Below are positions 34,749-41,883 of a DNA stretch of 48,759 nt, one piece after another. The notes under the pieces were generated by a model. The model was not told where the DNA came from. It saw only the letters and a list, made by a program, of their open reading frames with translations, and searched no databases. Position numbers and translations under genes: made by a program. The stretch comes from Patescibacteria group bacterium (GTDB lineage: Bacteria > Patescibacteriota > Patescibacteriia > 2-12-FULL-60-25), in NCBI GenBank assembly GCA_018061025.1, contig JAGOUY010000014.1, positions 1 to 48,759 on the forward strand, given 5' to 3'. How positions within the stretch are numbered: position 1 is the stretch's first letter; the number at the start of each line of letters is the position of its first letter.

Positions 34749-35084
34749 ATGTCACACCCATTTGGCGAACAGGGACCAGATACCTTTGTCAGTATCGGAC
34801 GAGTGGAGGAGTGGAATGACCAGCAAGTACGCGAAGTAAAAGTTCACAAAAAACCTATGTCTGTTGTGCGGTTAGGCGACCGCTTCTTTGCATTAAATAG
34901 TATCTGTCCGCATATGGGTGGTCCCATGTCCTGCGGCCCAGTCTCAGACGGCAAGCTGCACTGCCCCTGGCATGATTGGGCGTTTGATATTGAAACAGGG
35001 AGGTCACCGAATGGTCATTGTTTAACGCGTTATCAAGTAAAAGTCGAAGAAGGTGAAGTAAAGGTTGGTTGGGTGATCACATAG
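34749..35084 (+). CDS. Stand-alone Rieske [2Fe-2S] ferredoxin
   Basis: This 111-residue protein is a single Rieske domain. Cluster ligands are Cys53 and His55 in CPHMGG and Cys72 and His75 in CPWHDWAF, with the usual spacing. The size fits the soluble Rieske ferredoxins that donate electrons to oxygenases or reductases, such as NirD-like proteins. No oxygenase partner is encoded nearby. The following genes are a secreted nuclease and VKOR. It could be a general electron carrier. Confidence 0.9.
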   Translation: MSHPFGEQGPDTFVSIGRVEEWNDQQVREVKVHKKPMSVVRLGDRFFALNSICPHMGGPMSCGPVSDGKLHCPWHDWAFDIETGRSPNGHCLTRYQVKVEEGEVKVGWVIT

Positions 35085-35095
35085 ATGTAGATGTT

Positions 35096-35710
35096 ATGAC
35101 GAAGCGACAGTTGTATTCTCTTATAACGACGATCCTGGCGATCATTATTGTCGTTTTTAAGATTAGTCCCGCGCAAGAATTGGTTAACCAAGATGTTTCT
35201 GCTGTTGTATCTGCTCCAACAAGTACGGCCGTTATTCCGTCTCAAGAAATTGCATCTTCCTCAACCTCTGCCTATCCAACCAATGCCACCGTCGTTCACG
35301 TAGCCGATGGCGACACGCTTGAAGCACGAATGGACGGAGCTTCGAGCACCATCAAAGTCCGCTTCCTCGGAGTAAACACGCCAGAAACCGTTGACCCTCG
35401 ACGTGCCGTCGAATGCTTTGGCAAAGAAGCCTCCGCCTTCACAAAACAGTTGCTCCAGGGAAAGCGCATTCTCCTCAAAGAAGATCCTCAAGCTGATAAT
35501 ATCGATAAGTACGGAAGATCATTAAGAAATATCTTTCTCGAAGACGGCACCGACGTAAATGCGCTGCTCGTAAAAGAGGGATATGCCTATGCGTACGTTT
35601 CATTTCCTCAAGATAAACGCCGTAAAGCCGAGTTAAAGCGCTTGCAAGAAGAAGCGAAGCTCGCCAAGAGGGGATTGTGGAAACTTGATACCTGTGATGG
35701 GATGAAATAA
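35096..35710 (+). CDS. Membrane-anchored thermonuclease (SNase family)
   Basis: This 204-residue protein has an N-terminal transmembrane helix (about residues 6-22), a serine- and threonine-rich linker and a staphylococcal nuclease domain. Catalytic features are present: the calcium-binding DGD, KVRFLGVNTPE with the key arginine and glutamate, and KYGRSL with the second arginine. It should cut DNA or RNA outside the cell, which fits nucleotide scavenging by an organism with limited biosynthesis. The Rieske gene ends 11 bases upstream and the VKOR gene starts five bases downstream. Confidence 0.9.
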   Translation: MTKRQLYSLITTILAIIIVVFKISPAQELVNQDVSAVVSAPTSTAVIPSQEIASSSTSAYPTNATVVHVADGDTLEARMDGASSTIKVRFLGVNTPETVDPRRAVECFGKEASAFTKQLLQGKRILLKEDPQADNIDKYGRSLRNIFLEDGTDVNALLVKEGYAYAYVSFPQDKRRKAELKRLQEEAKLAKRGLWKLDTCDGMK

Positions 35711-35715
35711 ACCGT

Positions 35716-36291
35716 ATGCCAAAACTCTCCCCATTTCACGCCCGTCTCATCATGGCGATTGCGAGCTTAGTAGGATTATTTGCCTCGGGCTATCTCCTCT
35801 ACACGTATCTATCTGGCGTTCCGATTGCCTGTGGAGCAGGTGGAGGGTGTGACGTCGTACGTCTTTCAAAATGGGCGTGGACGTTTGGTCTTCCTCGCCC
35901 CTTCCTGGGAATTCTGTTCTATGTAGGAGTCTTTGGAATTCTGGTGGCGCGTGTAGCGACGACGTGGCAAGCGCTATGGTTCTACCGTCTGACAATGATC
36001 GCGGCCGTCCTAGGGTTTATCGAGTCTGCCTTCCTCTTTTTTGTGCAATGGCTAGATATCCAGGCCTTTTGCATTTGGTGTTTATTATCTGCAGCCGCCG
36101 CCACCGTTATTGCGGCCGTCGCTTGGTTTGATCGTTTAGAAGAGCATCGTCACGTCTCTGCGCAACGCGAGTTGAAAGCCTATTTTATCTCCCTCTTGAT
36201 TTTTGCTCCCCTCGCCCTAGGATTATTTGCTTGGTTGATCCAGCCGCAAGCACCACCCGTAAACGTGCAGGAAATACGTCCTACAAAATAA
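35716..36291 (+). CDS. Vitamin K epoxide reductase (VKOR)-family protein
   Basis: This 191-residue protein has four or five transmembrane helices. It carries the conserved VKOR cysteines, a loop pair in IACGAGGGCDVV and the active-site CxxC in FCIWC. Bacterial VKOR replaces DsbB and reoxidises a DsbA-like partner with quinone, making disulfides in exported proteins. No DsbA domain is fused here. It ends in a bidirectional terminator. The next unit on the other strand, DipZ and Msr, performs the opposite reductive repair. Confidence 0.88.
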   Translation: MPKLSPFHARLIMAIASLVGLFASGYLLYTYLSGVPIACGAGGGCDVVRLSKWAWTFGLPRPFLGILFYVGVFGILVARVATTWQALWFYRLTMIAAVLGFIESAFLFFVQWLDIQAFCIWCLLSAAAATVIAAVAWFDRLEEHRHVSAQRELKAYFISLLIFAPLALGLFAWLIQPQAPPVNVQEIRPTK

Positions 36292-36326
36292 ATAAAACGA
36301 CCCTTATTATGAGGGTCGTTTTATTT
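36290..36326. terminator. Bidirectional terminator
   Basis: AAATAAAACGACCCT and its complement form a 15-pair hairpin that includes the VKOR stop codon and also ends the msrB gene coming from the other side. Confidence 0.9.
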
Positions 36327-36336
36327 TCAGATCGCC

Positions 36337-36735
36337 TTAAGGCATCTGCTCTTCTTTGTGTAAGGCTAAACACACAGAATTGATGCAGTAGCGTTTTCCG
36401 CCCGCCTCTTTCGGACCATCATCGAACACATGTCCAAGGTGCGCGCCGCACTTTTTACAGGTCACTTCCGTGCATTTGATGCCATAGTCCATGTCGTCAC
36501 GAAGTTCGATATTGGCAAGATTCGCAGGCTCAGTAAAACTTGGCCAACCCGTCCCAGAATCAAACTTGGTATTGGAAGAGAAGAGTTCTGTGCCACAGAC
36601 GGCGCAGCTGTACATACCTTTTTCATGGCTATTCCAGTACGCCCCGGTGAAGGGGGCTTCCGTACCTTTTTCACGAGCTACATGGTAGAGCTCAGGAGAT
36701 AATTCTCCATCTGGTTTTAGAGGAAGAGAAGACAT
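36337..36735 (-). CDS. msrB: Peptide-methionine (R)-S-oxide reductase MsrB
   Basis: This 132-residue enzyme reduces methionine-R-sulfoxide in proteins. The zinc site is complete (Cys44, Cys47, Cys93, Cys96), and the catalytic Cys117 lies in RYCIN after GHVFDDGPKEAGGK. No signal peptide is present, so it should act in the cytoplasm. It is the third gene of the dipZ-msrA-msrB unit, starting ten bases after msrA. Confidence 0.95.
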   Translation of the reverse strand: MSSLPLKPDGELSPELYHVAREKGTEAPFTGAYWNSHEKGMYSCAVCGTELFSSNTKFDSGTGWPSFTEPANLANIELRDDMDYGIKCTEVTCKKCGAHLGHVFDDGPKEAGGKRYCINSVCLALHKEEQMP

Positions 36736-36745
36736 AGCAGAGGTA

Positions 36746-37285
36746 TTAAGATTGCATTAGTTGGCTAAAACGTTCACGCACTTTTTCTAATTTGGGATTG
36801 ATCACGAACTGGCAGTACGCTTGTTCAGGATGGGTGAGGAAATAATGATGGTGGTAAGCTTCTGCCTCATAGAAGGTTTCAAGCGGGACTACCTCTGTGA
36901 CGACCGCGTTCTTTAAATCTCCTTCATTCAGATCTTTAATGAACGCCAGCGTCTCGCTCTTCTGCTCCTCCGTCGTATACAGGATTATCGAGCGATATTG
37001 TGTGCCCACATCATTTCCCTGGCGATTCAAGGTTGTAGGATTATGCGCGGCAAAGAACACCGTCAATAAATCGTTATAGGAAATAATCGCAGGATCATAT
37101 TCGATGCGTAATACTTCTGCATGACCCGTCTCTCCGCTGCACACCGCATCATATGTTGGCTTCTGCGTCTGTCCGCCCGCGTAGCCAGGCATAACAGATA
37201 CGACGCCTTTAAGTTGTTCAAACACCGCCTCAATACACCAGAAACACCCACCACCAAAGATTGCTATTTGAGTCGTTGATGACAT
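36746..37285 (-). CDS. msrA: Peptide-methionine (S)-S-oxide reductase MsrA
   Basis: This 179-residue enzyme reduces methionine-S-sulfoxide. The catalytic motif GGCFWC places the reactive cysteine at residue 14. Further family landmarks are VMPGYAGGQTQKPTY and GHAEVLRIEYDP. It has no signal peptide. It starts six bases after dipZ, which supplies reducing power, and precedes msrB, giving repair of both stereoisomers. Confidence 0.95.
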   Translation of the reverse strand: MSSTTQIAIFGGGCFWCIEAVFEQLKGVVSVMPGYAGGQTQKPTYDAVCSGETGHAEVLRIEYDPAIISYNDLLTVFFAAHNPTTLNRQGNDVGTQYRSIILYTTEEQKSETLAFIKDLNEGDLKNAVVTEVVPLETFYEAEAYHHHYFLTHPEQAYCQFVINPKLEKVRERFSQLMQS

Positions 37286-37291
37286 AGTTTT

Positions 37292-39061
37292 TTAACCAAA
37301 AGTAAATGTATACGCCTTTAATCCTGCTTTCTCAATGGTGAGCTCAAGGGTATGCGCCCCTGTTTCCGTTCCATCTTTCAAAAGGTGATAAAGACGTTCG
37401 GCTTGCACCATGATGTAGCTTTCACCATTCGCAAATTGCACATCTGCTCCTGCTTGCGCTGGGTCTAGGGCTTTCCCATCACGACGGACGATCATCTTGA
37501 TCGGTGAAGCCGCGCTGCCAACAAAGAATATATTATTTGCTTGGTAGCGGTAGATGACTCGACCTCCTGCCGCTTCCGTCTCGGTGTACTCGGGATGAAA
37601 ATTCCACGCACCTGCTAAATAGAGACGGTTTAATTTAGGAGCGTTGGGCGCTTCGAGTTGTTGCACGCCTTGAACATTCGCTGTGCCATTCGAGAGGGTC
37701 TCATTACGTGCTGCACCGAAATACGTCTCTGGACTAATCCCTTGGCCTGGATAGGTAGAGGTCGTATCGACAAGTCCGGTAGGGATGATCGCCATCGGAC
37801 GTTTCTCGCGCTCCGCCTTTTCCATCAATAACTCCTGAATTTTCTTCTCCGTTTCATCGTACCCTCCTTCCCCAATGTGGTCGTAGACAATATAGCCATC
37901 AAGATCAATCAAGTATTTGCGTGGCCAATAGTTATTTCCATAGGCATTCCACGTCCCGTATTCATTATCCAGCACGACAGGAAATTTGATGCCATAACGT
38001 GCCATCTCTTTTTGCACATTCTCAATCTTTCGTTCAAACGCGAATTCTGGCGTGTGGATGCCGACAATCTCTAGGCCTTGGTCTTTATACTTGTCATACC
38101 AGGCGTTGAGATAGGGGAAGGTACGGATGCAGTTGATACAGCTGTACGTCATGAAATCTACCAAGATCACCTTTTTGCCAACTAATCCTCCAATCGTAAG
38201 CGGATCCGTATTCACGTAGCCAGCTGGATCCGTAATTTCTCGATACCGTGGAAAGGGCTTATTCATATAGGCCATCGACCCTGCTTCTGTGGTAGGCGTT
38301 TCTGAGCCTGTCTCAGGCATGTCGGACTGGTTCATAGGTTGAGCGCGAGTGAGTAAGGATGTTTCAAGAGCGGAGGTGGGATAGTAGCCTTTTTGTACGA
38401 GATACGTCTGTAGGTCTTTGTCCTTACCTGTCAGGATCAAGATACCTACCAAGATAAATAACACGCCTAAGCCACGCTTAAACCATCCACGTGGATCGGC
38501 GGCAAAACGTGCGCCTTGAATGAAGCGTTGGCCGAACAGGCTCACAAGCAACAACATGAGGGATAATCCGATGGCGTAAGCAATCAGATAGACAAGTCCG
38601 GCGGCAAAACTACGCGGTAAGACCGTCGCCAAGATCAAGAAATAAGTAGGGGAGCAGCTCGAAAACACAGGCCCAAGCGACATTCCCATTAAAATATCAC
38701 TCCCATGTCCTTTGACCTTGGCTGAATCGGCGAGGAGCGCATCGGAACGGTTACTGAGCCCGAGCTTCACGTTAATATTTTCCCAAAGCTTAGGAAAAAC
38801 ACTAATTAATCCAAAGATAATGATGATAATCCCCGAAATAAGGCTCCAAACGGATTGTGGGATATTGATGAAGACCGTGCTAAATTTGAGAAGAAGGGTG
38901 AATAACACGATCGCGACCGCGAGCGAAGCGGTGATGATGTATGGATTACGTTTACGGCCGCCTTGGACAGAGCCTCCGATAATAATCGGCAATAAAGGCA
39001 GGACACAAGGAGCGAGCACGGTCAGGATGCCGGCAATGAAAGAAATGAGAAGAAGGGTCAT
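37292..39061 (-). CDS. dipZ: DipZ: CcdA-type membrane domain fused to thioredoxin-like domain
   Basis: This 589-residue protein carries electrons from cytoplasmic thioredoxin across the membrane. The N-terminal 215 residues are a CcdA/DsbD-like multi-helix domain with the redox cysteines in APCVLP and SSCSPTYF. A linker leads to a TlpA-like thioredoxin domain with the active site YSCINC. A C-terminal beta-sandwich of about 150 residues (PKLNRLYLAGAWNFHPEYTE) is typical of DipZ. The gene heads the dipZ-msrA-msrB unit behind a strong promoter and a palindromic operator. Confidence 0.92.
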   Translation of the reverse strand: MTLLLISFIAGILTVLAPCVLPLLPIIIGGSVQGGRKRNPYIITASLAVAIVLFTLLLKFSTVFINIPQSVWSLISGIIIIIFGLISVFPKLWENINVKLGLSNRSDALLADSAKVKGHGSDILMGMSLGPVFSSCSPTYFLILATVLPRSFAAGLVYLIAYAIGLSLMLLLVSLFGQRFIQGARFAADPRGWFKRGLGVLFILVGILILTGKDKDLQTYLVQKGYYPTSALETSLLTRAQPMNQSDMPETGSETPTTEAGSMAYMNKPFPRYREITDPAGYVNTDPLTIGGLVGKKVILVDFMTYSCINCIRTFPYLNAWYDKYKDQGLEIVGIHTPEFAFERKIENVQKEMARYGIKFPVVLDNEYGTWNAYGNNYWPRKYLIDLDGYIVYDHIGEGGYDETEKKIQELLMEKAEREKRPMAIIPTGLVDTTSTYPGQGISPETYFGAARNETLSNGTANVQGVQQLEAPNAPKLNRLYLAGAWNFHPEYTETEAAGGRVIYRYQANNIFFVGSAASPIKMIVRRDGKALDPAQAGADVQFANGESYIMVQAERLYHLLKDGTETGAHTLELTIEKAGLKAYTFTFG

Positions 39062-39084
39062 ACGAATAAAAGAAGTAAGAAACT

Positions 39085-39119
39085 ATGTAAAGTATACTTT
39101 ACATTAGAAAATGTGACAA
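39085..39119 (-). promoter_or_regulatory. dipZ-msrA-msrB promoter with 20-base palindromic operator
   Basis: On the minus strand TTGTCA (39114-39119) and TATACT (39091-39096) are 17 bases apart. The perfect palindrome ATGTAAAGTATACTTTACAT at 39085-39104 covers the -10 element, so a bound dimer would block transcription. Confidence 0.75.
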
Positions 39120-39146
39120 GGCTAAAGAATCCTTAATAAAACGCGG

Positions 39147-39515
39147 TTAGTTCTTAATATGGTAGTACCAGCGCGTAATCAATTTTGCCGCGACCATTCC
39201 TACCAGTGTAAGGATCAGCCATGAATCAAGCTGATGACGGACCGTCTGTAAAATAATTCCCGCCACGAGCAATCCTGATCCAACAAGAAAGCCATTGCGC
39301 CCTGCGGTCAGCCGATGCTGATCTTCTCTTTCATCGCGTGCCTCTTCTTTCCAAATATACACGGCAAACAAGATGAAGACGGCAAGTAAGGTAACTAAAA
39401 TAAATGAACTGGCCATGGTGGGCATCCAGGTCGTTTGCAAGGGTTGAAAACAAAGGGCGGCTAATAAAATGAGTAGCACCGCTAATAAGGGTTCAATAAA
39501 GGTCTTATTTTTCAT
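39147..39515 (-). CDS. Four-helix membrane protein partnered with an HTH regulator
   Basis: This 122-residue protein has four predicted transmembrane helices with a charged loop (KEEARDEREDQHRL) in the middle. Such proteins (DUF2178-like) are commonly encoded with small Xre-type regulators, as here, where the regulator gene overlaps its start by 11 bases. The function of the pair is not known. It is directly upstream of the dipZ promoter. Confidence 0.65.
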   Translation of the reverse strand: MKNKTFIEPLLAVLLILLAALCFQPLQTTWMPTMASSFILVTLLAVFILFAVYIWKEEARDEREDQHRLTAGRNGFLVGSGLLVAGIILQTVRHQLDSWLILTLVGMVAAKLITRWYYHIKN

Positions 39516-39717
39516 AGATAATAGAAAAGAGGTCTTCGACCGGTCGTTTAAAAAAACGCGCGATGCGTAACGCTAATAAAACAGAAGGGGAGTAGTTCCC
39601 TTTTTCAAGGGCAATCACGGTCTGACGCGTGACACCGATCGCCTCCGCAAACACCTCTTGGGTCACCCCCGCCTCTGTACGATACCGGTGTACATGATTT
39701 TTGACTATTTCTTGCAT
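39505..39717 (-). CDS. Xre-family helix-turn-helix regulator
   Basis: This 70-residue protein is a complete HTH_3 domain: RYRTEAGVTQEVFAEAIGVTRQTVIALEKG, then YSPSVLLALRIARFF. It belongs to the short stand-alone group often paired with a membrane protein. It lies between the two methionine sulfoxide reductase units and is one candidate for binding their shared operator, although this is not shown. Confidence 0.88.
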   Translation of the reverse strand: MQEIVKNHVHRYRTEAGVTQEVFAEAIGVTRQTVIALEKGNYSPSVLLALRIARFFKRPVEDLFSIIYEK

Positions 39718-39731
39718 ATCAAGATCAGGCC

Positions 39732-40301
39732 TTAAAGGCCAATGGTAGAGGAGGTTGAACTAGCAACAGGATCAGGGATGAAGCGAAGAGCTGCTCCATT
39801 AATACAATATCGCTTCCCGGTTGGCTCTGGTCCATCATCAAACACATGGCCCAAATGTCCACCGCATTTGCTCGTTATGACTTCTGTACGGGGCTGGAAA
39901 GGGATGCTCGTATCCTCATCAAGCTTCACCGCCTCAGAATTAATTGGCGCCCAAAAACTCGGCCAGCCGGTCCCAGAATGGTATTTCTGCTCTGAGCGAA
40001 ACAAGGGTTCGCCACAATCGGCACTGACATAGGTACCGGCACGTTTCTCGCTATTTAAGGGATTACTAAATGGTCGTTCGGTTCCAGCTTCTCGCATGAT
40101 GTGATACGTTTTCGGCGGAAGAAGGTTTTTCCATTCTATTTCAGTCGTTGAAGGAGAACCGAAGAGCATCGAAGATGAACTCGCTGTCGAAGAGGTAGTC
40201 GTGGGAGTAGGTGGGACAAGAATATGCTCACGCATAAGTCGTGCACTAAGGGTCACTGCTCCAAGAATAAGGATGAATCCAGATAAAAAAACACGTGACA
40301 T
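39732..40301 (-). CDS. msrB: Exported MsrB with incomplete zinc site
   Basis: This 189-residue protein has an N-terminal membrane anchor, a serine- and threonine-rich linker and an MsrB domain, so it would repair oxidised proteins outside the cell. The catalytic Cys166 in RYCING and the GHVFDDGP segment are intact. The first cysteine of each zinc pair is replaced (Ser93 and Thr143, with Cys96 and Cys146 kept), unlike the cytoplasmic MsrB encoded at 36337-36735. DipZ is its likely electron donor. It lies 14 bases upstream of the Xre gene. Confidence 0.88.
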   Translation of the reverse strand: MSRVFLSGFILILGAVTLSARLMREHILVPPTPTTTSSTASSSSMLFGSPSTTEIEWKNLLPPKTYHIMREAGTERPFSNPLNSEKRAGTYVSADCGEPLFRSEQKYHSGTGWPSFWAPINSEAVKLDEDTSIPFQPRTEVITSKCGGHLGHVFDDGPEPTGKRYCINGAALRFIPDPVASSTSSTIGL

Positions 40302-40335
40302 AGAATATGACTACTATGACACGGTTTCGCGTGTA

Positions 40336-40353
40336 TGTCTAGTTAACTTTACA
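40336..40353. promoter_or_regulatory. Imperfect copy of the dipZ operator upstream of exported msrB
   Basis: The minus strand reads TGTAAAGTTAACTAGACA. Its halves match the dipZ palindrome half TGTAAAGT fully on one side and partly on the other. It lies 35 bases before the exported msrB start. Confidence 0.45.
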
Positions 40354-40424
40354 GTCGAACATGGGCCAAAGATCTATCTTCACGATCTCAGTTGACGAGT
40401 GATCTCATCAGATAAGAGGGTGAT

Positions 40425-40440
40425 CGCTCGGTACCGAGCG
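40425..40440. repeat. 16-base perfect palindrome, likely terminator of cassette G
   Basis: CGCTCGGTACCGAGCG lies downstream of the small GC-rich gene on the minus strand, after a C/T-rich tract (TTTCCCTCCTCCCC). The following T tract is weak. Confidence 0.5.
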
Positions 40441-40559
40441 AAGGGGAGGAGGGAAAGGGGCTGGTTGGGTCAGGCGTGGATCGGCTGCGAGGAGTCGCAC
40501 CCGCGCCCGACGAGGGTTCGGGACTAGATCACGCAGTCGACGGGTTGTCGGAGGAGCGG

Positions 40560-40754
40560 CTAACCGTTGCCGTCTCTCCTCAGCTGGGCGTTGTCGTGCT
40601 GCATGCGGGCGATCTCGCGAAGCTGCCGCTCGGTGTAGCCGTCTTCGAGCGGCCTGTTCGTGTGCCGCTCGTGTTCGGCGCAGAGCTCATCGCCAGCACG
40701 AGCGATGGCGCGGGCACGATCAGCTCCAGGCTTGTAGTAGCGGAAATCAGGCAT
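40560..40754 (-). CDS. Small basic helical protein, unknown (GC-rich cassette G)
   Basis: I do not recognise this 64-residue protein. It is arginine-rich and mostly helical (ADRARAIARAGDELCAEHERH, RQLREIARMQHDNAQLRR). A purine-rich SD (GAGAAGAGAGG) lies six bases before the ATG. GC content, SD and a C/T-rich trailer ending in a palindrome match the cassettes at 12-19 kb, although this one is 22 kb away and on the other strand. Its promoter seems to lie about 110 bases upstream. Confidence 0.5.
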   Translation of the reverse strand: MPDFRYYKPGADRARAIARAGDELCAEHERHTNRPLEDGYTERQLREIARMQHDNAQLRRDGNG

Positions 40755-40862
40755 TTTGGCCTCTCTTCTCCCCAAGGCTCGACGAGGAATATCGTCAAAC
40801 AGGGGTCGATGTGCGTGAGGTTAAGATCACGATCATGGATCTGTGTTTGACATTCAAAAAAT

Positions 40863-40891
40863 AGAATACATGATTTTGACAAAATTGTCAA
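40863..40891 (-). promoter_or_regulatory. Promoter with operator-like palindrome upstream of cassette G
   Basis: On the minus strand TTGACA (40886-40891) and TATTCT (40863-40868) are exactly 17 bases apart. The perfect 16-base palindrome TTGACAAAATTGTCAA (40876-40891) covers the -35 element and part of the spacer. Confidence 0.7.
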
Positions 40892-40973
40892 CAGAACGGA
40901 AGAATTCCCAAGTTCTAACATCAATGCACCACCCCAAAGCCAAATCGCCTTCGAATGCGTATCCTTGAGAGGT

Positions 40974-41132
40974 ATGAAAGGCTGCCCTTTGACGTATTTA
41001 GAGAGACAGATGATGGAGATCCGTCTCAAGGCTCATGTTTCTTTGCGGGATATCGGTCGAGTCCTGCATCGCAACCACGGAGTGGTTTCAAGAGAAGTTG
41101 CCCGAAACAAAGCAGATAATGCCAATCTTTAG
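40974..41132 (+). CDS. Orphan IS30-type helix-turn-helix protein or fragment
   Basis: This 52-residue reading frame encodes a HTH_38 domain as found at the start of IS30 transposases: LTYLERQMMEIRLKAHVSLRDIGRVLHRNHGVVSREVARN. The DDE catalytic domain that should follow is absent; a stop comes 11 codons after the HTH. It is either a transposase remnant or a small stand-alone DNA-binding protein. GAGAGGT touches the ATG. It lies at the edge of the accessory region. Confidence 0.6.
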   Translation: MKGCPLTYLERQMMEIRLKAHVSLRDIGRVLHRNHGVVSREVARNKADNANL

Positions 41133-41244
41133 GTGTGTTATTTAGTGCCGTACTTTGGTTCAGAAAAGATCAATGAAATAAAACAATTTGAATTTGATTC
41201 CATCGCTCAACCTAAACAAAAATCTCCCCGTGATGGAGAGATCC

Positions 41245-41268
41245 TTGTTGGTGCAACGGCTGGGATTC
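41245..41268. repeat. tRNA 3'-end-like direct repeat, copy 1
   Basis: This 24-base segment matches 41369-41392 at 23 positions and corresponds to the T-arm edge, acceptor stem and CCA of a minus-strand tRNA. A hairpin with T run (arms near ATCTCTCC/GGGGAGAT) follows on the minus strand, as after a real tRNA gene. Confidence 0.6.
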
Positions 41269-41332
41269 CACTCGCTCCGACTCGTGCCGGGGCGCTACAC
41301 GTATTCGCGCCCTTCGATCCCCATCCCTTTTA

Positions 41333-41379
41333 TGCACCAACAAAAAAACTCCTGATATGGGAGTCTTTTTGTTGGTGCA
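41333..41379 (-). terminator. Long inverted repeat and terminator behind the tRNA fragment
   Basis: TGCACCAACAAAAA and its complement, extended by ACTCC/GGAGT, form a nearly perfect hairpin of about 20 pairs that reuses the tRNA GCACCA end as one arm. Confidence 0.7.
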
Positions 41380-41400
41380 GCGGCTGGGATTCGAACCCAT
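41373..41400 (-). tRNA. Truncated tRNA: T-arm, acceptor 3' strand and CCA only (likely attachment site)
   Basis: The minus strand reads T-stem ATGGG, loop TTCGAAT, stem CCCAG, acceptor CCGCTGC, discriminator A and CCA. No matching GCAGCGG 5' acceptor, D-arm or anticodon arm lies upstream, so this is a 3' fragment. Such fragments are left when an element integrates into a tRNA gene. Confidence 0.65.
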
Positions 41401-41500
41401 AGATGGGGACACCTCTAATCTCGCTTGGTTGATGCAAGTACCTGAAAAACCTGAGTAAAGTAGCATTGTTATCTATAGTCACATTCTCCTATTTTCCTAT

Positions 41501-41557
41501 CCTTCCCTACTTCGTGGGCAACAAAGTGGGCAACACTTTGGGGAAGGGTAGGGAAGG
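41501..41557. repeat. Nested inverted repeats with tandem GTGGGCAACA copies
   Basis: CCTTCCCTAC (41501) pairs with GTAGGGAAGG (41548), and inside it CAAAGTG (41522) pairs with CACTTTG (41534). GTGGGCAACA occurs twice with a 12-base period (41514 and 41526). Its place beside the tRNA fragment suggests recombinase arm-type sites. The rest of 41401-41883 is AT-rich with no gene I can support. Confidence 0.5.
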
Positions 41558-41883
41558 TGGAGACCGAGAGCTGGATCAAGCTATCCTGTTCTTTGTGTTT
41601 CTGCCCCCACCGCCTGTCACTGTGATTTACCCCACCTTTAGCTTGGGACTCCTGACCTATACAAAATCCATGGTAGGTCAGATATGCGCGCAATATTTTT
41701 TAAGTTTATTTTGGAGCAAAAAACAGCAATTATTAAACTCACAAAGGAGTACTTATCTGTTTAAACTAATAGCCCTCGCAATTATACTTAGGATTGTTGA
41801 AACTGTGCTTAATATATTGGCTATATCGTCAATAAAGAAGCATCAACTCTTTTAAAAGATCCGATCTTTATATCTATTAATTT

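Noticed and set aside
40476..40850. A 124-codon plus-strand frame opposite cassette G
   Set aside because: No SD; the minus strand has an SD, a C/T-rich trailer and a flanking palindrome like the other cassettes.
41466..41855. Possible 129-codon membrane protein after the tRNA fragment, and a 74-codon antisense frame
   Set aside because: They cross nested inverted repeats and direct repeats, lack start signals and match no family; an integrase C-terminus was considered but no catalytic motif is visible.
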